Assembly: GCA_009602725.1 (NCBI GenBank)
Contig: WELB01000002.1
Span: 2,010,921-2,033,911 of the forward strand
Source: Spirogloea muscicola
Lineage: Eukaryota > Streptophyta > Zygnematophyceae > Spirogloeales > Spirogloeaceae
Direction: 5' to 3'
DNA length: 22,991 nucleotides
Shown here: positions 1 to 9,361 of the stretch, piece by piece
Numbering within the stretch: position 1 is the stretch's first letter
Layout of the letters: every line of letters starts with the position of its first letter
Notes under the pieces: model-generated
What the model saw: the letters and a program-made list of their open reading frames with translations, nothing else
What the model was told of the DNA's origin: nothing
Database searches by the model: none
Translations under genes and position numbers: made by a program

Positions 1-3000
1 GGCAGCGGTGCGCGCCCCGGCCCCGAACTCCGCCTCGCCGCTGCCGCGCCTGCGGGTGCTGGACTCGCCGCCGCCGCAGCCGGCTGACGTGGCGCGCAGG
101 CGTCGCGTTGTTGTGCGCGCAGGAAGAAGCGCAAGTGGGACGACCCCGGCGAGGTGCCCCCGGCGCTGGCTGCAGCGCAGTCCGCGTCGCTGCCGGGCGC
201 TCGCCCCTCCTTCGCCGCCGCGGCCGTCGGCTACGTGGCCGCGCCGCCCTTGCCTTCGCCGGTGCCGTCTCCCGAAGTGGCCAAGCAGACGGCCGCCGCC
301 CTGGTTGAGCGCTTCAACAAGGTGAGGCAGCCCGCCCGCTCCTGCTGAAGCCCGTGATACGCACGGCAGGCGCGCCGGAGTGCTGAGCTCTCCGCCTCGC
401 GCCTGTGCAGCAACTGGTGAGCAAGGGCCTCATCCCGCAAGCCAAGCCCGTGGAGGAGAACCCGTTCAAGGAGGTGATCATCAACGACGTGGACCCGGGC
501 ACCCGCTACAAGCTCACCAAGCGGCAGACTCAGGAAGACGTCAGTGCATCACTCCGACGCACCCGCAGCTCGCAGTGCCTGCAAGTGCAAATCGTCGCTG
601 CTTCCTGGGCTTGCCAGCTTGTGACGCCAGAGAGAGCTCTCTGAGCCTCCGTCGTAGTGTCGGCACCAGGTTTAGCTAGCAGAGGCATGAGAGCTGGCCG
701 CCAAGGAAGATCTCCAATTTTCTGGAGCCTGTGCAGGGCTTCCGCTCACTCTGAGCGTTTGCTTGTGTATGTCATGCAGATACAGGCCAGGACAGGAGCT
801 GTTGTCATCACCAGGTATGCCCAATGCAGTCAGCCTGGCTCGGATGCTCGATTGACCTCTTTTCGCAGAGGACTCGGGGCCTTTGGTCGGCAAGCTGGCC
901 GTTGGTGGCCAGGATTGAGCTCGTGCACTGAAACAGTTGGGCCGGCAGGTTCTGGTGGTCGTTTAGCACTCCTGGGCTCGTGTAATTGTCGGCAGGGGGA
1001 GATACAGGCCTCCAAATGCTACTCATGACACCACTGGGGAGAAGCCGCTCTTTCTACATATCTCTGCCGGCATCAATGTCAGTACGGCGTCTGGCATCCT
1101 GTGAGCCCTTTGGCATGTTGCAGTGCTCACGACAATAATGCTACGTCCATGCACGTTGTACATAAAGGCCTGACGCAAGGCTTGTTGGCAGCTCCCATCC
1201 CATGAGGAGCGTGTGAAAGCTGTTGATGCTGCAGTTGCCATCGTGGAGGACATGCTTGGTGTCAGGCCAATGGAGCCAGTGAGCCTCGCTCTCACACCTC
1301 TGCAAGGTTGCAGCTAAATATCTGCGTGTGGGTTGCTATATGGATGGTCCACGCCTGTGTCCTTGGTCACCCACATATGCCAGCTCATAATGAGCCCCAT
1401 CGCGGCCAGTGCTTATCATTCTTGGGCCCCTCTGTGCAGTCTCCAGGCCAGCAAGTGTCAGCTGCTGTCCACATTGGCTTCCAGACGGACGCAACTTACA
1501 ATGTAGCTGACAAGATTCGAGGACCACATGTAAGCTGCAGCAACACCTTCTCCTGTGAATGTGCACCTCAAGTTCATGCGGCAACCTGCTTGCACACTAA
1601 CTTGGCCTGCCTGATCTCAAGGTGGATTTTCTTGCATGAGTGGCACTGCTTAACAACTGCAATTACGTTATGTGCGCTGTGCAGAATCAGTACCTGAACC
1701 ACATTGCCAGTGAGTCTGGTGCGCAAGTTGTGCTGAGGGGCCAAGGCTCTGGGAACCTGGAAGGAGCTAGAGGTGAAGGTGATCATCCAAGTTGCCTCAC
1801 CGAGCACTATTGTTCCTGCAAGCATGACGCAATAGCATTGAAGCAAGCAAGCAATCATGCGGAATGTGCATGGTAGTTGACTTGACTGACGAGCTCAGGG
1901 TCTGTGCACGAATGTGCAGAGCTGCCGGAGCCGCTGCACCTTTTCATCACAGGCAAGAGCCAGAAAGCAGTTGATGAAGCTAAAGGCCTAGTAGAGTCGC
2001 TCTTGGAGACAACGAGAAAAGACTACCTGCGTGCCAGGTCAGCGTTGCATACAGTGTCCCTTTTCACCTGCTGGGTAGTCTCTTGACACGCGCTTTACTG
2101 CAGCTGCCCTCTTGCTCTGAGCAATAGTTAACGTAATCCAAGGAGAAGGTTTGGCTTCATCAAACTTTACCCGCGTCATGCAGTGGCCACAGTGACCAAG
2201 TGCCGCCTTCAGGGACGCCTGCAGCAGCGCCTGCGCCGCCCTATGGATCGCAGCCTCCACCATACCCTTACAACATGCACCCTTCCTATCCTCCTCCTCC
2301 AGCGAGCTCGCATGCACCAACCCCCTCCGACCAGCCATCTACAGCCCCAACAAACATGTACTCAGCATACCCGCCACCGCCAGCGGCACCTTACCCTCAG
2401 CAACCCCCCCCGCCTTACCTGGGCCCCCCTGTTCAGCAGCCGCATTATCCGCCACCTCCTTCGTACATGTACCCGCCGCCTCACCAAGCTCCGCAGCCTT
2501 ATGGGCACTATCCTCCTCACCCTCCTCCACCTGGCCCCTACTACGCGCAGCATGCCCCTCTCCCACCTTATCCCCCTCCAGGGCAGGGAGGAGGTTATGC
2601 TCCACCTGCAACAGGGCCTGGGCCAGGTCTGGCCGCCTATGGTGGACCTTACACTCAAGTTGGAGTGCAGCAGCAGCCTCCGCACCCTGGCCAGGCTTAC
2701 CGGCCACCTCCTCAGGCGCAGGAACAGCCGCAGAGGCGCCGCTTTCAGGAGTTTGTGGAGTCCCCACCTCAGCACACTAAGCAGGTATCAATGCTTTTCT
2801 GACAACCCAAGGACATAACGGAAAAGTGTTCGCAGGATGCTTATGGCCTTCCAGGAGATCTGTTACGGTGGTTCATGTTATTCTTTGTCACCCTGTCTCA
2901 GGATGTTTATGGTCCTTCTAGAAACTCACTACCACTGTGGATCAGTTTGTTGATATGATTCAGATGTCTTCACCATTCCATAGGTTGTGATTGATTCTTG

Positions 3001-3796
3001 CGGTGCCTAACAATCTCATCTGCAGCCTGACTGACAGTGTTGTGTTTCTGCCTGACGCTTCTTCCTATGTGGCAGGTGATTTACGCCACTGATCGTGCCC
3101 CTCTCCTCCATTAGCCCTTCCCCTGCAGAGTATCTCACCTCTGTTGATTCTGCTGCCAGTGAGTGTAGCCGTGTGGATGTGAGCTTGTTCTCAACGACAG
3201 CTCTTGCAGAGTGGCTCCTCCTCAAGTGAAGCCTGCAGTAAGCAGGCCACCTACTACCGCCCAGGGTGGATGACAAAAACAACCACCCTCCTACACCCTA
3301 CCCTTTAACATTCTGTGCTGCAGAAATTGCAGTCACTGGCATGTTTCCAGCAAGAAGAGCTCTTTAGCAAGTGGGCAGCAAGTGATTGCTGAAGTGTCAT
3401 GGCTACCGTGCAGATGCCACCTCCCAGAGCACCGACAGCTGCCCTGTCTTCTACGTCAATGAGTGCACCTCCACCTCGGCCAGGTGCTGGTGTCACTGCT
3501 CCGCCCATCTCTTTCACCACCAGTCAACCCAGCAAAGGCATCAATGAAGACGGCTCCACAGCAAAGCAAGGTATGCCTGCATGTACTTTTGTGAAAATGG
3601 TTAGCCTACAGGCCAGGCGGGAGCAAGTGCTCCGATGTTTGTCTTTTGCTTGAGCAACATAACAAGTAGCTTGCAAGGTTGCTCAAACGTTTAGGGTTGT
3701 GTCAGTGCTTGAGCAAGTCCATTCAGATCTTTAACAGGACTCCAGCTAGTAGACTACGGCGAGGAGGACGAGGATTCCACTGGCCAACCTGCCTGA
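1..3796 (+). CDS. RIK: RIK / KHDC4-like KH-domain RNA-binding protein (5' partial)
   Basis: The family (plant RIK, animal KHDC4/BLOM7) is nuclear and RNA-binding; the animal member acts in pre-mRNA splicing and the plant one partners AS1/RS2. Exons I can phase: 123-321, 411-539, 780-814, 996-1077, 1192-1278, 1440-1529, 1685-1772, 1920-2037, 2184 or 2193-2784, probably 3210-3237, 3414-3570 and 3738-3796. The translation runs through the basic motif KKRKWDDP, then VDPGTRYKLTKRQTQED, IQARTGAVVITR and a KPLFLHISAG strand (first KH-type unit). The second KH unit carries NQYLNHIASESGAQVVLRG and ELPEPLHLFITGKS. A long Pro/Tyr-rich low-complexity region follows (about 2200-2784). The last exon ends with the family's acidic tail LVDYGEEDED and TGA at 3794. 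The start codon is not resolved: bases 1-122 hold an upstream exon and intron I cannot delimit. A further small exon between 2785 and 3209 is possible. Family assignment is firm; exact boundaries are moderate. Confidence 0.85.
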
Positions 3797-4213
3797 CATT
3801 TTAGATGTAGACTCTGACCTCTCTTGCGAAAAGCTTAGGCCACAAAAAGCAATAGTCTAGAATGTCACAATTTTACTTCCTTCCCTGTCAGAATTATTGC
3901 ACATAATCATTTGCCATTGGATGCGCTTATTGCGCATAATGTTGCTACTATCTGCATCATATCTTGTGCTTCACCTGTCCAGTACCAACACTACTTAGTT
4001 GACAGAGATGTGACTTTTGCTTTCAATTCTGAGGTAACAGTTGCGCAAGTTTTACTTTACTGTGAAGAGTGGCAGCTTGCATTCTTGTCATTCCCACTAT
4101 TCCTGTGTACAAGCATGTCCTTCTAATTACCTTCAGAAATTCGAACAGTTATGGGCAGAGGGCAAGGAGAGAGTGTTGCAATTCGTTTGATTTGAACGCC
4201 TGAGCGTTGAAGA
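3797..4213. other. Convergent 3' intergenic region
   Basis: This spacer lies between the stop of the RIK-like gene on the + strand and the stop of the metallo-hydrolase gene on the - strand, so it should hold both 3' untranslated regions. I saw no convincing exon. I also found no TGTAA, the polyadenylation signal usual in chlorophytes, on either strand here. Confidence 0.5.
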
Positions 4214-6199
4214 TCACAAGCGGTGCATCGTGTGCCACTCTCCTTTGCTCATAGACCTCAGCAATCCTCGCTCTTTCTCCTTGGCTATTGTGGTATCAGA
4301 TCCGCCGTAGTCATGGCCTGGATAGACCCTGCACTTCAATACACTACTTTGATGAGGTGCATCAAGGTTCAGGTTAGCTTCACATTATGCATATTGTGCT
4401 AAATGGATGATAGAGCAGTCACGCTGCACCCACACATAAAAGACATTGGCATGTGCAAGTTTTGCCTGCTGGAAGTCATTCAAGTGAAGCTCCAAGAAAT
4501 TAACATAATGGTGCTCCCAGCAAAATATTGTCGCAGGAAGGTACCTTGTGCTATTAGGGAGAGAAGCCAACACTGTTTGCAGACTCCTGTACATTGCTGA
4601 TGTATCACAATCTGGCAAGTCCAGCCTCCCGCAGCTACAGCCGAACAAGGATACTGAAGCCTTAGTATCATGCGCAAGGGCCATCACAAGTGGATACATG
4701 CAACCATGATGATGTCGTGGAATCTAGAAGGCCCGCCAGGACGCCCAAGAGGTTGTACCTCCCAATGAAGAGAGTGTCGCCGCTGAGGAGGACACCCTCT
4801 TGCTGGCCAGGCACACTGTTCGCAAACCCGGCAAACATACATCGTAGTGTGCCTTTGAGGTGGACCTACTTGCTTCTACTTCTGTAACGATGTGTTTGTA
4901 ATGTAACTGCACAACTTGAGATATGAGATTGCGTCTTGGAGCAATGCAGAGAGCACTAACTTCTCAATGTAGACGCACTGGCTTCCAGGCGTGTGCCCAG
5001 GTGTATGCAAAAACTGCAACTGAATATCACCAACTTGCACTGTAGCACCATGCTGCAGAATAGAGGCCACGGACGCACGGCATGACTTAGATAAGCTTCA
5101 TGGAATAAGGCCAGCAATAGAGATGACCAAAGAGATGCCATTCTCAGGTCCGATTCCATGGCCGTAATGACTGACCCCCACAGTATGCAGGCTTGTAGAA
5201 GGGACCAGATTCTTGCACTTGACCGTCTCAGAGTCCCCTTGGTTCACATATACCTGCAGTCATAATGGCCCGGTAAGACATCCCTTTGGCAAACTTCCTA
5301 GATATCTACCATGTCAAGCAAGTCATGTGCATACTCTACATGAGAAACGAATATGCTGAAATGACAAGGAAACGAGGAGTGCCTGTGAACTATGAGCATG
5401 ATCATGCAGTCGAGAGGCAAATGTATCAGGCCCACACTGGCAGATTTGAGCCGGCCACTGCTTCCCGTACACCGGGCACTCTGATTCCCAGTGCATCAAA
5501 TGGAGGAGGAGGTAAACCTCCAGTGTGATCAAAGTGGTAATGCGTAACCACTGCTCCCACCTGCAAGATGTCATTAACAATTGTGGTGCCATTTTTTAAA
5601 CACAATGATCAGCACATATCACCACCATCAACATTGTTAATAGTACTTCGAGATTGTCATCATGGCAAATAAAAACTCAAGTCTTGGTGCAGTACCTCAC
5701 CACTTTCACTTTTTCAGCTGCTGCATATGCCAGGAGGCCCTGTTTTGACACCTTCAGAATGATGAGCCAGTGCTGGCAAAACCCGCTTGTATGAGAATGA
5801 TTTTGATGAAAGTCACTGCAGCAAATCATGCATGCAAATGTCCTGCATCTTCTTGATAGCTCTGTTTACGCACAACTACAACCTTCAATGAAGGCAAATA
5901 TGTATTTACTCGCCTTGACATCCCAGGCCGCATCTACGACCAGCACTTCTCGTGTCCTTGCATCCCCTACCAGGTAGACGAAGTTCTTCATCTGCAGTGC
6001 AGCGGAAAAGATCTGCGGATAGAGAGATGCTGCATCAGATAATGCACCGACAAGCATGATCACAGGGCACAGCGTGCCAACATGCTGAGCATGATTGAGG
6101 TCAGCTATGTTGCAGATTTACATAAGGTCTTGCCTGCTGCTCCTCTGCGTTTGTTGGGCTTCTAGCGAAGTCGCGGCCAGGCCTCAGCTGGATGTCCAT
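4214..6199 (-). CDS. Metallo-beta-lactamase-fold hydrolase (glyoxalase II / ETHE1-like)
   Basis: Enzymes of this fold bind one or two metal ions and hydrolyse or oxidise thioesters and persulfides; the exact substrate here is unknown. Exons read on the minus strand: 6199-6122, 6012-5914 (or to 5920), 5772-5701, 5560-5438, 5253-5176, 5052-4961, 4802-4759, 4634-4545 and 4328-4214, about 263 residues. The start is the ATG opening MDIQLRPGRDFARSP, matching the family N-terminus. Later motifs are QMKNFVYLVGDA, the metal site THYHFDHTGG, LHTPGHTPGSQC (ligand His), LSGDTLFIG (ligand Asp), SCGRLDLPD and VYPGHDYGG (ligand His), so all expected ligands are present. LPPPPFDALG directly after the metal motif is typical of a subgroup often annotated simply as MBL-fold hydrolase. 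The junction 4961/4802 is out of phase by one nucleotide under strict GT-AG splicing. The donor after 5914 would be GC rather than GT. No targeting peptide is evident. Confidence 0.85.
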
Positions 6200-6311
6200 G
6201 ATATCACAGTGATTAGAGGTGGGTCTCTATGAAGCATGGTGCAGAAAGGATATGCTCTAAAATCATTAAAGCTACCTGCTGGCATAAAGCAGCCAAGGTC
6301 ACTCGAGTTTC

Positions 6312-7986
6312 TCATCTATGGTACTTGGCTACCTGCCTAAAGAAGAATCCCTGCAGTGCCTCCCTCGTCAGCCTTACCATCTTCAGAACTCCGTCATCAT
6401 CTGGAAGCTGCATCACAAATCATCACAACCGTCAGCTGCTCAGGCCCAACACATACAACGAACATCGGTTAGTCCCAGTCAAGGAGAGTGCGTGTGTCCG
6501 TCCACATGTGAGTGTGTGTGTGAGTGTGTATATGGGTGTGCGTGTGAGCGCATGTATATGTGAGTGAGTGTGAGAGTGTGAGAGAGCTCGTGTGTGTGTG
6601 CATGTGTGTGTATGAGTGCTCGTATGTGTGTGCGTGCATGTGTGTGCACATATGTGTGCGCGCGCGTGTGTGCTCGTGCGCGCGGCCGTGTGTGTGTGGG
6701 TGTGTGTGTATGTCTGTGTGGGTGTGCGCACACGTGTGTGCGCGTGTGTGCATGCGTGCGTGTGCGTGTGTGTGTGCGTGCGTTCGCGTGCGTGCGCGTG
6801 TGCGTTGCGCATGTGTGTGTGTGTGTGAGTGTGTGGGATTGTGTTTATGTGCGTGTATGTGGTGTGTATGCGCGCGCGCATCTTTGTAAGTGTCTCATGC
6901 AGGCAGTGACTACTCTCACACGGATGCACAGAATTGATGACTCCTTTGCAGGGGGTCTCGTGATCCCCTGCAGACAGCCTGCCCATCTACGTTCGTGCGT
7001 GTGTGTGTATCTGTGTGTTTGTGTCTTAAGCAAGGTATGGCAGCTACTCTCACACATATTCTCAAGAGTCTTGACTCTTCTGCAGGGGACCTCAATTGAT
7101 CCCCTGCAAGACAGAATGCCCAAGTACCCTACTAAGTAACTACAAGCGCATCACAAGGGTAATGGACAGAAAGGTCACCAAGTCCAGGGAGCGTAGATAA
7201 GATGCCTCTGCAGCAGCATACTGTTGCAAGCCAAAGTAAGCCTCTCCGCATCGAAAGTACGCCTGAACACCAGACCAGGCCCTTCACGGGAGATTAGTGG
7301 GAAATCTACTCCTCTTGCAGCCTGGACATGGACAACATTCCGTCCACCATCATCTCTCTTTCGAGCTCCAAAATGACCTGAATTGACCTTTCGAACGAGG
7401 CTGAATACACAGGCACTTTCTGCTGTGTTTAGGGATCTTGCAAACCCACTCAGTAATTTGAATGATTTTCGAATTGCACCTTGTTCCAATCACTTTTCTT
7501 TGAGACACAGGCCTCTGCCTCCACCAAAGCCTGTCAATATCGGCAGGTAACTGTTTCCCTGTGGTCAGTGATGGAGAAAAGTGGGAAAGGGGCCGGCGAA
7601 GCTCATAATGAACGATGCTGGAGAGCGTAGCTGGTGACCCAGCAGGCCTGCTGTTTCCCGAGGCTGGTGATGGACGCCGTGGTCGCTCACCTCCTGCGCT
7701 TTGCCCTGCTTCAGGAGGGCCAAGGACAGGTTGCTGTGCAGCGCCGCTGCCTCGCCCTCCTGCCCGGGCTGAAGCGCCTCCAAGGCTTGCCTGCAAGCTG
7801 CAAGCCAAGCTACGGCACTGAGACCCAGTCAAGAGCAGCGGCCGAGTGGCGGGAGTTGACGGGCTGGCGGCAGAGGAGATGCTTCAGGAGGGAGGGAAGC
7901 GGGGGGCCCCGCCTGTAGTGCTGCGCGGCGTCGGGGAAGCGGCCGGCCTTGACGGCGGCGTTGCCGGCGGCCTTGAGGGCCTCCAT
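6312..7986 (-). CDS. Small TPR-repeat protein
   Basis: Exons on the minus strand: 7986-7913, 7790-7691, 7530-7480, 7262-7179 and 6407-6312, about 134 residues. The reading is MEALKAAGNAAVKAGRFPDA, then ALHSNLSLALLKQGKAQE, ALVEAEACVSKKSDWNK, AYFRCGEAYFGLQQYAAAE and the C-terminal LPDDDGVLKMVRLTREALQ. Spacing and residues fit about three tetratricopeptide repeats of the HOP/SGT-like type: A/G-N-A at the first helix, N-x-(S/A)-x-x-x-L-K-x-G, then D-W-x-K-A-Y-x-R-x-G. Such proteins usually serve as protein-binding adaptors, often for chaperones; the partner is not visible. The first intron needs a GC donor at 7912 for the frame to continue. The last intron is unusually long (7178-6408) and filled by microsatellite and duplicated hairpin sequence. 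The final exon is assigned by phase and sequence plausibility only. The stop lies 112 bp from the start of the next gene on the same strand. Confidence 0.75.
6503..6880. repeat. TG/CA-rich microsatellite in an intron
   Basis: This is a long, impure TG-dinucleotide tract (with TGCG, TGTA and CGCG interruptions) on the plus strand, hence CA-rich in the sense of the surrounding TPR gene. It lies inside the gene's last intron. The long His/Thr-rich and Cys/Val-rich open frames across it are products of the dinucleotide repeat, not genes. A shorter TG patch recurs near 6996-7025. Confidence 0.9.
6893..7128. repeat. Two diverged copies of a hairpin-bearing repeat
   Basis: Two segments, about 6893-6991 and 7023-7128, share ordered blocks: a tgtct entry, ctactctcacac, a hairpin with arms gcagggg and cccctgc, then gacag and tgccca. 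The hairpin of copy 1 lies at 6948-6971: a 10 bp stem with one G-T pair and a 4 nt loop. That of copy 2 lies at 7082-7107: an 8 bp outer stem, then a 2 nt bulge and the palindrome tcaattga. The loops differ while the arms are kept. Each copy adjoins a TG-rich run, so the duplicated unit may include part of the microsatellite. The copies are intronic in the TPR gene model. Confidence 0.8.
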
Positions 7987-8129
7987 GACAAGCGGCCCTC
8001 CGGGACGCGCCAATGCCTTGGGCTGGCAGCTAGTAGCCGCCCGGCTGGGCAGACTGGGAGAATTTGGGGCCGCTTTTGGCACCCACGCGAAGAGAGCCCG
8101 CGCGTGGCTCCAAGCTCTGCACATCCTTT

Positions 8130-8750
8130 TGGGCTGGCCTTTCACAGCCACTGCCTTGATCATGGAAAAGCTGTTCATTTCTGAGCTCCATCCCCCCCCA
8201 CCTCCACCACTCCTGAACGGTGTATAGGCTTGATCTGGCCTCCCTCTCATGCGCAACGCGCCCTTCTGCTTTTCTTCCCCAGCTTCTTTGCGCTAGCTTT
8301 TGACAGAACAGTACTTTGGCTTGATGTGGCCTCCTTTCCATGCCCTCCGTTCCATCACACGCTCACCGCGCACCTCCTCTGTTCCTTCCAGCTTTCTTTC
8401 CGGCTGATAACTAGAGATCACTAAGTGCTCATCTTACATAGTACTTTCTTATCACGTATTACAGCTCTTTCTGGCCTCTCAAACCTTGTTTGTTGTTACT
8501 TAGGGCTGGCTTTTCACAGCCCTCGCCCCCTTTGAAAGAGCCCATTTCTCTCTTTCCGGCTGGCCTCAACATTGTACTGCCTCGGCTTGGCTTCCCGCTA
8601 CGTGCGCCACGCGCTTTCAGAGGTCACTCAAGTGACCATCCTTTGTGGTACTTGCTTAGTTGTGGGTTTCAGCACTTTCCGGCCCCTTCGGACCTTGTCC
8701 AGTCATTTCAGGCTGGCTTTTCACGGTCCTCGCCCCACCCCCCGCTTCTC
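8130..8750. repeat. Nested imperfect tandem repeats, about 206 nt
   Basis: A block beginning ggctggcttttcac recurs at 8504 and 8711 (207 nt apart), with weaker versions at 8132 (ggctggcctttcac) and 8292 (gctagcttttgac). The stretches 8413-8503 and 8619-8710 align along their length: agagatcact with agaggtcact, then gtactt, ctttctggcc with ctttccggcc, and accttg. A smaller duplicate, gcttgatctggcctcc and gcttgatgtggcctcc, lies at about 8229 and 8320. The plus strand is pyrimidine-rich. No transposon ends, target-site duplications or coding potential were seen. Confidence 0.7.
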
Positions 8751-8796
8751 TCTCTCCCTCTCCCCCCCCCTCTCTCCTCCTCCCACCCACACACAG

Positions 8797-8888
8797 GACA
8801 GCCCGATGAGCGCACGTGGGCAAAGAACGAGTACTTCATAGACATTGGCAGCGGTTCCTATTATTGTTGGGTCCCACTTCTATGTTAA
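8797..8888 (+). other. Exon-like island after a strong polypyrimidine tract
   Basis: A near-perfect 3' splice-site context (long C/T run, then acacag, ending at 8796) is followed by an open frame reading QPDERTWAKNEYFIDIGSGS and stopping at TAA 8886. Composition looks coding, but I find no partner exon upstream among the repeats and no recognisable family. It may be an orphan exon, a pseudogene remnant or chance. Confidence 0.25.
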
Positions 8889-9361
8889 TTAGTCATCAAT
8901 CCACAGGGGCAGAGGCCCATCATGTGGGCCTCCTATGACTCTCCCACTCCACACAGAGGCTAACATGCATACACCACACCGTGAGTAGATTAGATGGACC
9001 GCCAAGCTTCACCTCTCTGCTTGACACTGCTGCTGATTGCCCCTTCAAACACCGCTAGTCTTGCACACCCGCGATGCTGCAACTCTCCAGACCAGCCCCA
9101 GTGGCACCACGTGGCCAGGCACATGCGCCAAGCACATAATCCACGTTTCTCTATTTTGTCCTCCGGCTTGCAATGTCCAGCAACTTTGGATGCGATTTCT
9201 AATAACGTGGAACAGTCATGGCAGAATTTGCTGAAAGCATATGGCTTCCTTGCAGTGTATCTGTGCCTGTAGCACGTCTTAACAAGGTCACCATAACGTC
9301 AATGCAAGCCCCTCAAAAGGCTTCAGCACAATCAGCAAGCTACTTCTGTCACTAATCGAGC
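8889..9361. other. Spacer downstream of the eS4 gene
   Basis: This stretch should contain the 3' untranslated region of the minus-strand eS4 gene. The open frames in it (for example 8994-9272 on the plus strand) show no recognisable motif. I see nothing else. Confidence 0.4.

Noticed and set aside
6432-7139. Long His/Thr-rich and Cys/Val-rich open reading frames on both strands.
   Set aside because: They are translations of the TG/CA microsatellite with no domain outside the repeat.
8994-9272. 92-codon plus-strand open frame.
   Set aside because: No motif, unusual composition, no splice partner; lies in the expected 3' UTR region of eS4.
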